NCBI GenBank assembly: GCA_003229065.1
Contig: QIHJ01000292.1
Span: 1-5,918, forward strand
Source of the DNA: Candidatus Dadabacteria bacterium
GTDB lineage: Bacteria; Desulfobacterota_D; UBA1144; Nemesobacterales; UBA2774
Direction: 5' to 3'
Length of the DNA stretch: 5,918 nt
The notes under the pieces were generated by a model. That model ran no database searches, was not told where the DNA came from, and saw only the letters and a list, made by a program, of their open reading frames with translations. Shown one piece after another: positions 1-5,918 of this stretch. Position numbers and translations under genes: made by a program. How positions within the stretch are numbered: position 1 is the stretch's first letter; every line of letters begins with the position of its first letter.

Positions 1-947
1 ACAAGGGGCTTGAGCTTAAAAAAGAAGTGGGGGAAGTGAGCGATCAAGACGTGGAGCAGGCTCTTAAGCACCTCCAGGAGCACAGGGCCGAAGTCAAACC
101 CTACGAGAAGATAAGGGCTATAAAGAAAGGTGACATCGCTGTCATCGACTTTGAAGGCTCGCTAGACGGCAATCCTATAGCTGGGCTTAAGAAACAGGAT
201 GTCCCGTTCGTAGTGGGTGAGGAAAAGATGATCCCCGAGTTTGAAAAGAACGTGCTCGGGATGAAAAAGGGTGAGGAAAAAGAGCTGGACGTAACTTACG
301 GCGAGGATTTTCAGATAGAAGAGGCCGCGGGAAAGACAGTGAACTTTAAGCTCACCGTAAAAGACGTGCAGCAGCGGATACTCCCCAAGCTTACCGACGA
401 GCTAGCTAAAGAGATAGGCGTCAACGACCTGAAAAGTCTTAAAGTGAAGATAAGGGAAGACCTGGGAAATCAGCTCGATCAGCAGTCACAGACTAGGCTT
501 AGAGCGGATCTTCTGGATGTGCTGGTAGAGAAAAATCCTGTGGACGCGCCTCCGAGCCTGGTACATGAAGAAGCGATGCGTTTAGCGCAGGGAATACAGC
601 AGGGTATGCAGCAGCGGGGTCTTCCCGAGAGGGAGCTCGATGAGGAGGCGCAGAGGATGGTTGCGGAGCGTGCGGTTAGAAACGTAAAGGCCTCGATAGT
701 CCTCGGAGCGATTTCCAGAGCGGAGGATGTCAATGTGTCTGAAAAGGACATTGACGACAATCTTTCCGGCATCGCGCATAGCCATAATATACCTGTCGAT
801 CAGGTGCGCGATATATACCGTGAAAACAAACTCTTGGAAGGTCTCGAAGCAAATCTTGCTGAGCAGAAAGTCATTGATTTTATTATAGAAAACGCCAAAA
901 TAGAGGAGGTTCCGAGCACACAGAATCACGTTGACAAAAAAGACTGA
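1..947 (+). CDS. tig: Trigger factor, 5'-truncated by the window edge
   Basis: Ribosome-associated chaperone with peptidyl-prolyl isomerase activity that receives nascent chains at the exit tunnel. The reading frame is open from base 3 to a TGA at 945-947, giving 314 visible residues. The GTG at base 27 is internal and not the true start, because the preceding codons (KGLELKKE) match the family's linker after the ribosome-binding domain; about 100 residues are therefore missing upstream. Visible domains are the FKBP-type isomerase domain (about bases 115-370, with [14 protein letters not shown], then the [11 protein letters not shown] and GMKKGEEKE segments) and the helical C-terminal chaperone domain (about bases 370-930). 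The C-terminal tail is short and charged. It is the first gene of the tig-clpP-clpX-lon cluster and ends 20 bases before clpP. Its last codons contain the -35 element of the putative clpP promoter. Identity is based on recognised family sequence; the signature of the ribosome-binding loop is outside the window. Confidence 0.97.
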   Translation, partial: KGLELKKEVGEVSDQDVEQALKHLQEHRAEVKPYEKIRAIKKGDIAVIDFEGSLDGNPIAGLKKQDVPFVVGEEKMIPEFEKNVLGMKKGEEKELDVTYGEDFQIEEAAGKTVNFKLTVKDVQQRILPKLTDELAKEIGVNDLKSLKVKIREDLGNQLDQQSQTRLRADLLDVLVEKNPVDAPPSLVHEEAMRLAQGIQQGMQQRGLPERELDEEAQRMVAERAVRNVKASIVLGAISRAEDVNVSEKDIDDNLSGIAHSHNIPVDQVRDIYRENKLLEGLEANLAEQKVIDFIIENAKIEEVPSTQNHVDKKD

Positions 948-959
948 ACTCTGTATACT
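931..959 (+). promoter_or_regulatory. Near-consensus sigma70-type promoter for clpP
   Basis: TTGACA at 931-936 (6/6 match to the -35 consensus) and TATACT at 954-959 (5/6 match to the -10) are separated by exactly 17 bases. The -35 lies inside the last codons of tig. The -10 lies in the tig-clpP spacer. Transcription should start around 964-968, at or within a few bases of the clpP ATG at 968. This would let clpP-clpX-lon be transcribed independently of tig. The match is seen directly; its activity is inferred. Confidence 0.72.
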
Positions 960-967
960 CAAAACCC

Positions 968-1567
968 ATGTCCAGCTACATTCCGATTGTTATTGAGCAG
1001 ACCAGCAGAGGCGAGAGGGCATATGACATCTTTTCCCGGTTATTAAAAGACAGGATTGTTTTTATAGGATCCGCAATTAATGACGCGGTCGCTGATACGG
1101 TTGTAGCCCAGCTCCTGTTTTTGGAATCCGAAAACCCTGAAAAAGATATATATATATATGTAAATTCACCGGGAGGAAACGTCACATCGGGGCTTGCGAT
1201 TTACGACACTATCCAGTACGTAAAACCGGATGTGGCGACGATGTGCATCGGGCAGGCAGCGAGCATGGCGGCAGTGCTGTTGGCAGCAGGGACAAAGGGT
1301 AAGAGGTACGCACTTCCGCACGCAAGAGTAATGCTCCACCAGGTGCTCGGAGGGGTAGAGGGACAGGCGACGGATATAGAGATACACGCAAAAGAAATCC
1401 TCAGAATTCGTGAGGAACTGAACAAAATACTGGCACTGCATACAGGCCAGCCGCTCGACAAGATCGCAATGGACACCGAGCGTGATTTTTTCCTCCGTCC
1501 AAAAGACGCCTTAGATTATGGGCTGGTAGATGCTATAATTACAAATAGAGAGGAGGCTGTAAAGTGA
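968..1567 (+). CDS. clpP: ATP-dependent Clp protease proteolytic subunit ClpP
   Basis: Serine peptidase that assembles as a double heptameric barrel and degrades proteins unfolded and fed in by ClpX (or ClpA/ClpC in other systems); cytoplasmic. The product has 199 residues, the normal length. The catalytic triad is visible as Ser99 (in GQAASMAA), His124 (in ARVMLHQ) and Asp173 (in DTERDFF). The oxyanion region [10 protein letters not shown] is at 66-75. The N-terminus ([21 protein letters not shown]) matches the family and supports the ATG at 968; there is no ATG, GTG or TTG in frame between the upstream TGA at 932 and this ATG. No Shine-Dalgarno sequence is visible in the 20 bases after tig, and a strong promoter-like sequence ends 8 bases before the ATG, so translation from a leaderless transcript, or coupling to tig, is likely. 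Its stop overlaps the GTG start of clpX. An (AT)7 tract lies at 1146-1159 within the gene. Confidence 0.98.
   Translation: MSSYIPIVIEQTSRGERAYDIFSRLLKDRIVFIGSAINDAVADTVVAQLLFLESENPEKDIYIYVNSPGGNVTSGLAIYDTIQYVKPDVATMCIGQAASMAAVLLAAGTKGKRYALPHARVMLHQVLGGVEGQATDIEIHAKEILRIREELNKILALHTGQPLDKIAMDTERDFFLRPKDALDYGLVDAIITNREEAVK
1146..1159 (+). repeat. (AT)7 dinucleotide repeat inside clpP
   Basis: Seven uninterrupted AT units encode the alternating Ile-Tyr part of the conserved beta strand [11 protein letters not shown] of ClpP. The protein sequence there is family-typical, so the repeat is a synonymous-codon choice (ATA for Ile, TAT for Tyr) and not an insertion. A gain or loss of one unit would shift the frame upstream of all three catalytic residues. 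Confidence 0.9.
1551..1556 (+). promoter_or_regulatory. Ribosome binding site of clpX
   Basis: AGGAGG, a full Shine-Dalgarno core, lies 7 bases before the GTG at 1564. It is within the 3' end of clpP. It decides the non-ATG start of clpX and contrasts with the missing site in front of clpP. Confidence 0.85.
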
Positions 1568-2841
1568 CTTCGAGACGGGACGCAAAAGAGGGAAAGCTAT
1601 ACTGCTCTTTTTGCGGGAAGAGCCAGAAAGAGGTAAGAAAGCTAATTGCCGGGCCTACCGTTTATATTTGTAACGAATGTATAGAGCTCTGCAACGAAAT
1701 AATAGCCGATGAAGACGCCAAAGACGGCGTCCTTAAAAAGAAATATTCCACCCTGCCTACACCTTCACATATCAAGAAGTTTCTGGACGAATATGTGATA
1801 GGCCAGGAAAGGGCTAAAAAAATACTTGCAGTAGCCGTTTATAACCACTATAAGCGTGTAGAGCTAAACGCCTATACGGACAGCAAGAAAAACGCAGACG
1901 TAGAGGTGCAAAAGAGTAATATCCTCATGATAGGCCCCACGGGTAGCGGTAAGACGCTCTTGGCTCAGACATTGGCCCGTCTGCTCGATGTGCCGTTTAC
2001 AATAGTGGATGCGACTTGCTACACAGAGGCAGGATATGTGGGCGAGGACGTAGAGAACATGATAGTAAGTCTTTTGCAGGCGGCGGATTATGACCTTGAA
2101 AGGGCTTCTAAAGGTATTATATATATAGATGAGATTGACAAGCTTGCCAGAAAGACCGGGGACAGCCCGTCTATAACGAGGGACGTTTCGGGTGAGGGAG
2201 TACAGCAGGCTTTACTGAAAATTATGGAAGGTACCAAGGCAAATGTACCGCCTAAAGGCGGAAGAAAACATCCTCAACAGGAGTTCCTGCAGATAGATAC
2301 GACAAATATTCTATTTGTCTGCGGGGGAGCGTTCTGCGGGCTTGAGGACATAATCAAGCAGAGGATAGGTGAAAAATCGATAGGGTTTGAAGCTAATCTA
2401 GGGAATCTGAATGAAATGGACTTAGGAGCAGTTCTTAAGGAAGTTCAGCCTGAGGACCAGATACAGTTTGGTCTTATACCTGAGTTTGTAGGCCGTATAC
2501 CGGTTGTGGCAACTCTTGAAGAGCTTAGCGAAGAGTCTTTTGTCGAGATTCTTACGAAACCCAAAAATGCTATCATTAAGCAGTTCCAGAAACTAATGGA
2601 GCTTGAAGGAGTCGAGCTTGAGGTTACGGACGACGCGCTTGTTTCAATCGCTAAAGAAGCGATTAAGAGAAAAACCGGCGCCCGCGGGCTCAGAGCTATA
2701 ATCGAGACCGTTATGCTCGATATATCCTATGAGGTTCCGTCACTGAAAGGGCTAACGCGTTGTGTAATAACGGAGGAAGTCATAGACGGTACGGGCGAAC
2801 CTCTATTTATCTATGAAGAGGAAGCCCGCTTAGGTACTTAG
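1564..2841 (+). CDS. clpX: ATP-dependent Clp protease ATP-binding subunit ClpX
   Basis: Hexameric AAA+ unfoldase that recognises tagged substrates, unfolds them and threads them into ClpP. The 425-residue length is normal. The N-terminal zinc-binding domain has Cys14, Cys17, Cys36 and Cys39 (C-x2-C-x18-C-x2-C). Walker A GPTGSGKT is at 124-131, pore loop 1 GYVGED at 156-161, Walker B with Asp188-Glu189 in IIYIDEID, the RKH loop GGRKHP at 231-236, the ClpP-docking IGF loop at 272-274, an arginine finger at Arg310 in EFVGRIP, and sensor 2 GAR at 371-373. All elements needed for an active ClpP-partnered unfoldase are present. The start is GTG, overlapping the clpP TGA as GTGA, behind a strong AGGAGG, so translation is probably coupled to clpP. 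Oddities are Cys151-Tyr152 where the family usually has Thr-Leu just before pore loop 1, and Cys257 where Ala is usual. Lon follows 30 bases downstream. Confidence 0.98.
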   Translation: MTSRRDAKEGKLYCSFCGKSQKEVRKLIAGPTVYICNECIELCNEIIADEDAKDGVLKKKYSTLPTPSHIKKFLDEYVIGQERAKKILAVAVYNHYKRVELNAYTDSKKNADVEVQKSNILMIGPTGSGKTLLAQTLARLLDVPFTIVDATCYTEAGYVGEDVENMIVSLLQAADYDLERASKGIIYIDEIDKLARKTGDSPSITRDVSGEGVQQALLKIMEGTKANVPPKGGRKHPQQEFLQIDTTNILFVCGGAFCGLEDIIKQRIGEKSIGFEANLGNLNEMDLGAVLKEVQPEDQIQFGLIPEFVGRIPVVATLEELSEESFVEILTKPKNAIIKQFQKLMELEGVELEVTDDALVSIAKEAIKRKTGARGLRAIIETVMLDISYEVPSLKGLTRCVITEEVIDGTGEPLFIYEEEARLGT

Positions 2842-2859
2842 GATGTAATTCCAGCAGTC

Positions 2860-2865
2860 AAGGAG
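2860..2865 (+). promoter_or_regulatory. Ribosome binding site of lon
   Basis: AAGGAG lies 6 bases before the ATG at 2872 and 12 bases before the next in-frame ATG at 2878. This favours 2872 as the start, although the protein from 2878 (beginning MFFKNE) would lose only two residues. Confidence 0.75.
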
Positions 2866-2871
2866 AATGCC

Positions 2872-5301
2872 ATGCCAATGTTCTTTAAGAATGAGGAGGG
2901 CAAGGGGCAGATCGAGACCTTACCGCTATTGCCGTTAAGGGATGTGGTCATATTCCCTTATATGGTGGCACCGCTCTTTGTGGGGCGTGAGAAATCGATA
3001 CGCGCACTCGAAGAGGCGATGAAAAAGAATAAGGAAATATTCCTTGTCGCTCAGAGGGATGCCAAGACAAATGATCCTTCGGAGAAGGATATTTATGAGA
3101 TTGGAACGATTGGAACCATAGTGCAGATGCTGAGATTGCCTGACGGCACGGTAAAAGTGCTCGTTGAGGGCAAGAAGAGGGCACGCATACACAATTATGT
3201 ACCTCAGAAAAGCTATTTCCTCGTAGAGGTAGAGGAAGTACCTGAGCCCGATGAGCTGGGTGTTGAGACCGAAGCGCTTATTCGCACGCTCATTACATCG
3301 TTTGAAAACTATGTGAAACTGAACAAAAAAATACCGTCCGAGGTACTAGTTACCGTCTCTTCAATAGAAGAGGCCGGGCGCTTGTCGGACACCATCTCTT
3401 CTCACCTGGGCTTTAAGCTCGAGGACAAGCAGGAAATACTTGAAACACTGGACTCGGCTGAGAGACTCGAAAAGATTTACGAGAAGATACAGGCCGAGGT
3501 CGAGATCCTGCAAATAGAGAAGAAAATACGTTCCCGCGTCAAAAAGCAGATGGAAAAGGCGCAGAAAGAGTACTATCTGACCGAGCAGATGAGGGCTATT
3601 CAGAAGGAGCTCGGAGAAAAGGACGACTTGAAATCGGAGCTCCAGGAGTTCGAAGAGAAGCTCAAACAGAAGAACCTGCCTGAAGAGGCCGAAGAAAAGG
3701 TTAAAAAAGAGATAAAGAAACTAAAGCAGATGTCTCCTATGTCGGCTGAAGCCACCGTGGTGAGAAACTACATTGACTGGCTTCTTGCGATCCCGTGGAC
3801 AGACGAGATGACCGATGACAGGATCGATATAGACGAGGCACATAAGATACTTGACGAAGATCACTTTGGTCTTGAAAAACCAAAAGAGAGGATACTCGAG
3901 TATCTGGCGGTTCAGGCCCTCACTTCCAAGATAAAAGGGCCGATACTCTGCTTTGTAGGCCCGCCCGGAGTGGGTAAGACCTCTCTTGCTAAGTCTATCG
4001 CGCGCTCCATGGGGCGTAAGTTCGTACGCGTCTCCTTGGGCGGAGTGAGAGACGAAGCAGAGATCCGCGGACACCGCCGTACATACATCGGCGCTATGCC
4101 CGGAAAGATTATTCAGGGAATAAAAAAGGCAGGGACTACGAATCCGGTATTCCTGCTGGATGAAATAGACAAGCTCGGAATGGATTTCAGGGGAGACCCG
4201 GCGTCGGCATTACTAGAAGCGCTCGACCCCGAGCAGAATAACGCTTTTAACGACCATTATGTTGAGCTCGACTACGATCTTTCAAACGTACTGTTTATAA
4301 CAACAGCTAACGTGCTCCATACTATCCCCTGGGCGCTACAGGACCGTATGGAGATAATACGAATATCGGGCTACACAGAGGATGAAAAGCTCGAGATCGC
4401 GAAGAAATTCCTGATACCCAAGCAGAAGGATTCTCACGGGCTCAAGGACGAGAACTTGAAGCTCTCTGACAACGCCGTGCTAGAGGTTATCAGACGATAT
4501 ACGAGAGAAGCCGGCGTGAGGACGCTTGAGCGTGAGATTGCGACCCTCTGTAGGAAGGCTGCACGCGATATCGTCAAGAAGGGTGCTGGCCATACTGTTA
4601 AGATCAGCCCGTCGGTGCTTCAGAAGCAGAGCTATCTCGGCATACCGAAGTTTAAGTACGGCGAGATTGAAGAGAAGGACCATATAGGGATGTCGACAGG
4701 GCTTGCCTGGACAGAAGTAGGAGGTGAGCTCCTTACGATTGAAGTGTCGGTAGTTCCGGGTAAGGGAAACTTTACTGTAACCGGAAAGCTCGGTGAAGTG
4801 ATGCAGGAGTCCACACAGGCCGCTATGAGCTATGTACGCTCAAGAGCCGACAAGTTAGGACTGGAACGGAACTTCCACCAGAAAGTGGATGTTCACATTC
4901 ATGTCCCCGAGGGCGCAACGCCCAAGGACGGACCTTCTGCCGGTATAGCCATATCGACGGCTATCGTGTCCGCGCTTATTAGGAAACCGGTTAAACACGA
5001 CCTCGCCATGACGGGTGAGATCACTCTCAGAGGCAGAGTGCTTCCGATCGGCGGTCTCAAGGAGAAGATACTCGCTGCACACCGGGGTAAGGTGAAGACC
5101 GTGATAATACCTCAGGAGAACGAAAAAGACCTTAAAGAGATAAGGGACAACATCCTGAAGGACATAGACGTAATACTTGTGGAGCATATGGACGACGTGC
5201 TCGAAGCGGCCATCATTTCTGAGGACCCTGTGCTTCAGGACATCGTGATTCCGCCTCCTACCATGACTATGGGCGACGAGGTAGGAGCCAACGTTAATTA
5301 G
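2872..5301 (+). CDS. lon: ATP-dependent protease Lon (LonA type)
   Basis: Homohexameric cytoplasmic protease that unfolds and degrades misfolded proteins and some regulators. The product has 809 residues, slightly longer than the 784 of E. coli Lon. The N-terminal substrate-binding domain starts with [20 protein letters not shown] and runs to about residue 210. A long charged coiled-coil-like segment (about 215-290) contains [16 protein letters not shown]. The AAA+ module has Walker A GPPGVGKT at 363-370 and Walker B LLDEIDK with Asp430-Glu431. The C-terminal protease domain has catalytic Ser689 in PKDGPSAG and Lys732 in GGLKEK, the Ser-Lys dyad of the family. No membrane segment is evident, which fits LonA and not LonB. 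The gene lies 30 bases after clpX with no promoter seen in the gap and is followed by a terminator, so it is probably the last gene of the operon. No sigma32-like promoter was recognised near it. The last 25 or so residues are a proline- and acid-containing tail of unknown role. Confidence 0.98.
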   Translation: MPMFFKNEEGKGQIETLPLLPLRDVVIFPYMVAPLFVGREKSIRALEEAMKKNKEIFLVAQRDAKTNDPSEKDIYEIGTIGTIVQMLRLPDGTVKVLVEGKKRARIHNYVPQKSYFLVEVEEVPEPDELGVETEALIRTLITSFENYVKLNKKIPSEVLVTVSSIEEAGRLSDTISSHLGFKLEDKQEILETLDSAERLEKIYEKIQAEVEILQIEKKIRSRVKKQMEKAQKEYYLTEQMRAIQKELGEKDDLKSELQEFEEKLKQKNLPEEAEEKVKKEIKKLKQMSPMSAEATVVRNYIDWLLAIPWTDEMTDDRIDIDEAHKILDEDHFGLEKPKERILEYLAVQALTSKIKGPILCFVGPPGVGKTSLAKSIARSMGRKFVRVSLGGVRDEAEIRGHRRTYIGAMPGKIIQGIKKAGTTNPVFLLDEIDKLGMDFRGDPASALLEALDPEQNNAFNDHYVELDYDLSNVLFITTANVLHTIPWALQDRMEIIRISGYTEDEKLEIAKKFLIPKQKDSHGLKDENLKLSDNAVLEVIRRYTREAGVRTLEREIATLCRKAARDIVKKGAGHTVKISPSVLQKQSYLGIPKFKYGEIEEKDHIGMSTGLAWTEVGGELLTIEVSVVPGKGNFTVTGKLGEVMQESTQAAMSYVRSRADKLGLERNFHQKVDVHIHVPEGATPKDGPSAGIAISTAIVSALIRKPVKHDLAMTGEITLRGRVLPIGGLKEKILAAHRGKVKTVIIPQENEKDLKEIRDNILKDIDVILVEHMDDVLEAAIISEDPVLQDIVIPPPTMTMGDEVGANVN

Positions 5302-5324
5302 ACATAGGTAATTTGAAAAGCTAC

Positions 5325-5357
5325 AAAAGGGGGCTTAGAGATAGGCTCCCTTTTTTT
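5325..5357 (+). terminator. Rho-independent terminator after lon
   Basis: AAAAGGGGGC (5325-5334) pairs with GCTCCCTTTT (5345-5354) with one G-T wobble, around a 10-base loop. It is followed by an uninterrupted run of T at 5351-5357. It lies 23 bases after the lon stop and should end the clpP-clpX-lon transcript, separating it from the tRNAs. Confidence 0.88.
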
Positions 5358-5423
5358 ATATATAATACAAATCAACAGAGGGTTCTCCCAAAATCACAGC
5401 GGGCCAGGATTGAAATAACAGAG

Positions 5424-5482
5424 TAGACAAGAAGGTGAAATTCAGTTATATATTTATCCCTCTGAGTTACTCCGGATATGAT
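5424..5482 (+). promoter_or_regulatory. Possible promoter region of the tRNA-Val/tRNA-Asp cluster
   Basis: Two overlapping candidates lie here. The first is TAGACA (5424-5429, 5/6 to -35) with TATATA at 5447-5452 after 17 bases, or TATATT at 5449-5454 after 19 bases. The second is TATGAT at 5477-5482 (5/6 to -10) with only a poor -35 around 5454-5459. Either would start transcription 20 to 50 bases before tRNA-Val and after the lon terminator. The stretch from 5358 to 5507 otherwise shows no gene. Confidence 0.35.
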
Positions 5483-5507
5483 GATTTAGGTGCCTGAGTA
5501 CATACGC

Positions 5508-5582
5508 GGGCGGTTAGCTCAGCGGGAGAGCGCTTGCCTTACAAGCAAGATGTCACAGGTTCAAATCCTGTACCGCCCACCA
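5508..5582 (+). tRNA. tRNA-Val, anticodon UAC
   Basis: A complete cloverleaf can be drawn. The acceptor GGGCGGT pairs with ACCGCCC (5508-5514 with 5572-5578). The D stem is GCTC/GAGC. The anticodon stem CTTGC/GCAAG surrounds the loop CTTACAA, with anticodon TAC at 5540-5542. The T stem ACAGG/CCTGT surrounds TTCAAAT. The discriminator is A, and CCA is encoded (5580-5582). It decodes GUA and, through modified U34, other valine codons. It lies 18 bases upstream of tRNA-Asp and is probably cotranscribed with it. Confidence 0.97.
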
Positions 5583-5600
5583 CGCGAAATACTTCACTGC

Positions 5601-5678
5601 GGAGCCGTAGTTCAGCACGGTTAGAACGCTGGCCTGTCAAGCCAGAGGTCGCGAGTTCAAATCTCGTCGGCTCCGCCA
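5601..5678 (+). tRNA. tRNA-Asp, anticodon GUC
   Basis: A complete cloverleaf can be drawn. The acceptor GGAGCCG pairs with CGGCTCC (5601-5607 with 5668-5674). The D stem is GTTC/GAAC. The anticodon stem CTGGC/GCCAG surrounds CTGTCAA, with anticodon GTC at 5636-5638. The T stem GCGAG/CTCGT contains one G-T pair. The discriminator G73 is the usual aspartate identity base, and CCA is encoded at 5676-5678. The gene is intact although an integrase gene abuts its 3' end, as expected when an element integrates and restores the tRNA 3' end. Confidence 0.97.
5651..5678 (+). other. Putative attachment site at the 3' end of tRNA-Asp
   Basis: The T arm, acceptor 3' strand and CCA of tRNA-Asp are immediately followed by the 3' end of a tyrosine recombinase gene. 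Integrases of this family commonly use the 3' end of a tRNA gene as attB, leaving a direct repeat at the far end of the element. The exact core and the second copy are not visible here, so the limits are an estimate. Confidence 0.4.
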
Positions 5679-5918
5679 CTACTTTCCTGAATGTTTAGAG
5701 TGGCTTAAAGCTATGACGGCATTGTCATTATAGGGTTCTATATCGGCCTTAGTGTCCAAATAGGTGTCCATAGTTGAAATATTTACGTGATTTTCACGCT
5801 TTTTCATGGCAGTTTTCTTGGCCTCCTCCTTAGCATGAGTATATCGCTTCAACATGGACATACTCTTGTGTCCGGATAGGGCCATAACCGTTGCAAAATC
5901 CTCTTTTTCATCGACTAT
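5679..5918 (-). CDS. Tyrosine recombinase/integrase, C-terminal part only
   Basis: The frame is open on the - strand from the window edge (5918) to a TAG at 5681-5679, giving 79 visible residues. They begin IVDEKEDFATVMALSGHK. The conserved last catalytic box is present: the GH histidine (codon 5870-5868) and the nucleophilic tyrosine (codon 5843-5841) in LKRYTHA, nine residues apart as in phage and island integrases. The ATG at 5885 is internal, so the gene is not a 68-residue protein. The catalytic Arg, Lys and HxxR and the DNA-binding N-terminal domains would be outside the window. A polar tail of 53 residues follows the tyrosine, long for the family. The gene faces tRNA-Asp and its stop touches the CCA end with no gap, the typical layout of an integrase next to its own attachment site. 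It is less likely to be host XerC/XerD, which are not normally placed this way. Element type (prophage, island or conjugative) cannot be told. Confidence 0.85.
   Translation of the reverse strand: MVDEKEDFATVMALSGHKSMSMLKRYTHAKEEAKKTAMKKRENHVNISTMDTYLDTKADIEPYNDNAVIALSHSKHSGK
5679..5918. mobile_element. Probable end of an integrative element inserted at tRNA-Asp
   Basis: An integrase-type recombinase directed toward an intact tRNA-Asp, with zero spacing, suggests that everything right of base 5678 belongs to an integrated element. Only its integrase end is visible. An old, decayed or immobile remnant is equally possible because the rest is out of view. Confidence 0.55.

Noticed and set aside
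27..29. GTG at base 27 as the start of tig
   Set aside because: The frame stays open to the window edge and the preceding residues fit trigger factor, so the gene is truncated by the window and not a short protein.
582..962. 126-codon open frame on the - strand opposite the end of tig
   Set aside because: It lies entirely opposite a well-conserved gene and its spacer, has no recognisable domain, and would need to overlap the clpP promoter. It is a shadow of tig.
2135..2140. Second perfect TTGACA, inside clpX
   Set aside because: No -10-like sequence lies at the right distance (GGGGAC at the 17-base position). The bases encode the conserved Walker B stretch EIDK.
4855..5187. 110-codon open frame on the - strand opposite the Lon protease domain
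   Set aside because: It is antisense to the conserved catalytic region of lon, with no ribosome binding site or family resemblance that I can see.
968..5301. The clpP-clpX-lon cluster as a possible undescribed system
   Set aside because: Gene content, order, lengths and catalytic residues all match the widespread protein quality-control cluster. Only the regulation of clpP looks unusual.
5361..5366. Perfect TATAAT just after the lon terminator
   Set aside because: No -35 or extended -10 is recognisable upstream, where the terminator stem lies. It is probably chance in an AT-rich tail, though a weak role in tRNA transcription is not excluded.
5711..5733. Small hairpin (ATGAC, six-base loop, GTCAT) after tRNA-Asp, considered as the tRNA terminator
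   Set aside because: The stem is only five pairs without a T-run, and it lies within the integrase coding sequence.

Overview
The window is the end of a conserved bacterial protein quality-control cluster, followed by a two-gene tRNA cluster and the edge of what looks like an integrated mobile element. On the + strand, in order, are the 3' part of tig (trigger factor), complete clpP, clpX and lon, a rho-independent terminator, tRNA-Val(UAC) and tRNA-Asp(GUC). Directly after the tRNA-Asp CCA end, on the - strand, is the C-terminal end of a tyrosine recombinase (integrase) that runs off the right edge.

The order tig-clpP-clpX-lon is typical of Gram-negative bacteria, including Proteobacteria and delta-proteobacteria-like lineages. 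The moderate base composition, frequent ATA isoleucine codons, CCA-encoding tRNAs and Shine-Dalgarno sites on clpX and lon confirm a bacterium. The sequence does not let me name the genus. A delta-proteobacteria-related or uncultivated lineage is only a guess.

Regions: 1-947, tig missing its N-terminal ribosome-binding part; 948-967, a short spacer holding the -10 of a near-consensus sigma70-type promoter whose -35 lies inside the end of tig; 968-2841, clpP and clpX, overlapping as GTGA; 2842-2871, a spacer with the lon ribosome binding site; 2872-5301, lon; 5325-5357, terminator; 5358-5507, leader and likely promoter region of the tRNAs; 5508-5678, the two tRNAs; 5679-5918, the recombinase fragment.

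Together the genes cover folding of nascent chains (trigger factor) and two ATP-dependent proteolytic machines (ClpXP and Lon). The most notable points are the promoter placed so close to clpP that its transcript should be leaderless or almost so, with no visible Shine-Dalgarno site, and the integrase gene ending exactly at the last base of tRNA-Asp, which marks a probable site-specific insertion. The core operon itself looks orthodox. Any novel accessory cargo would lie beyond the right edge.
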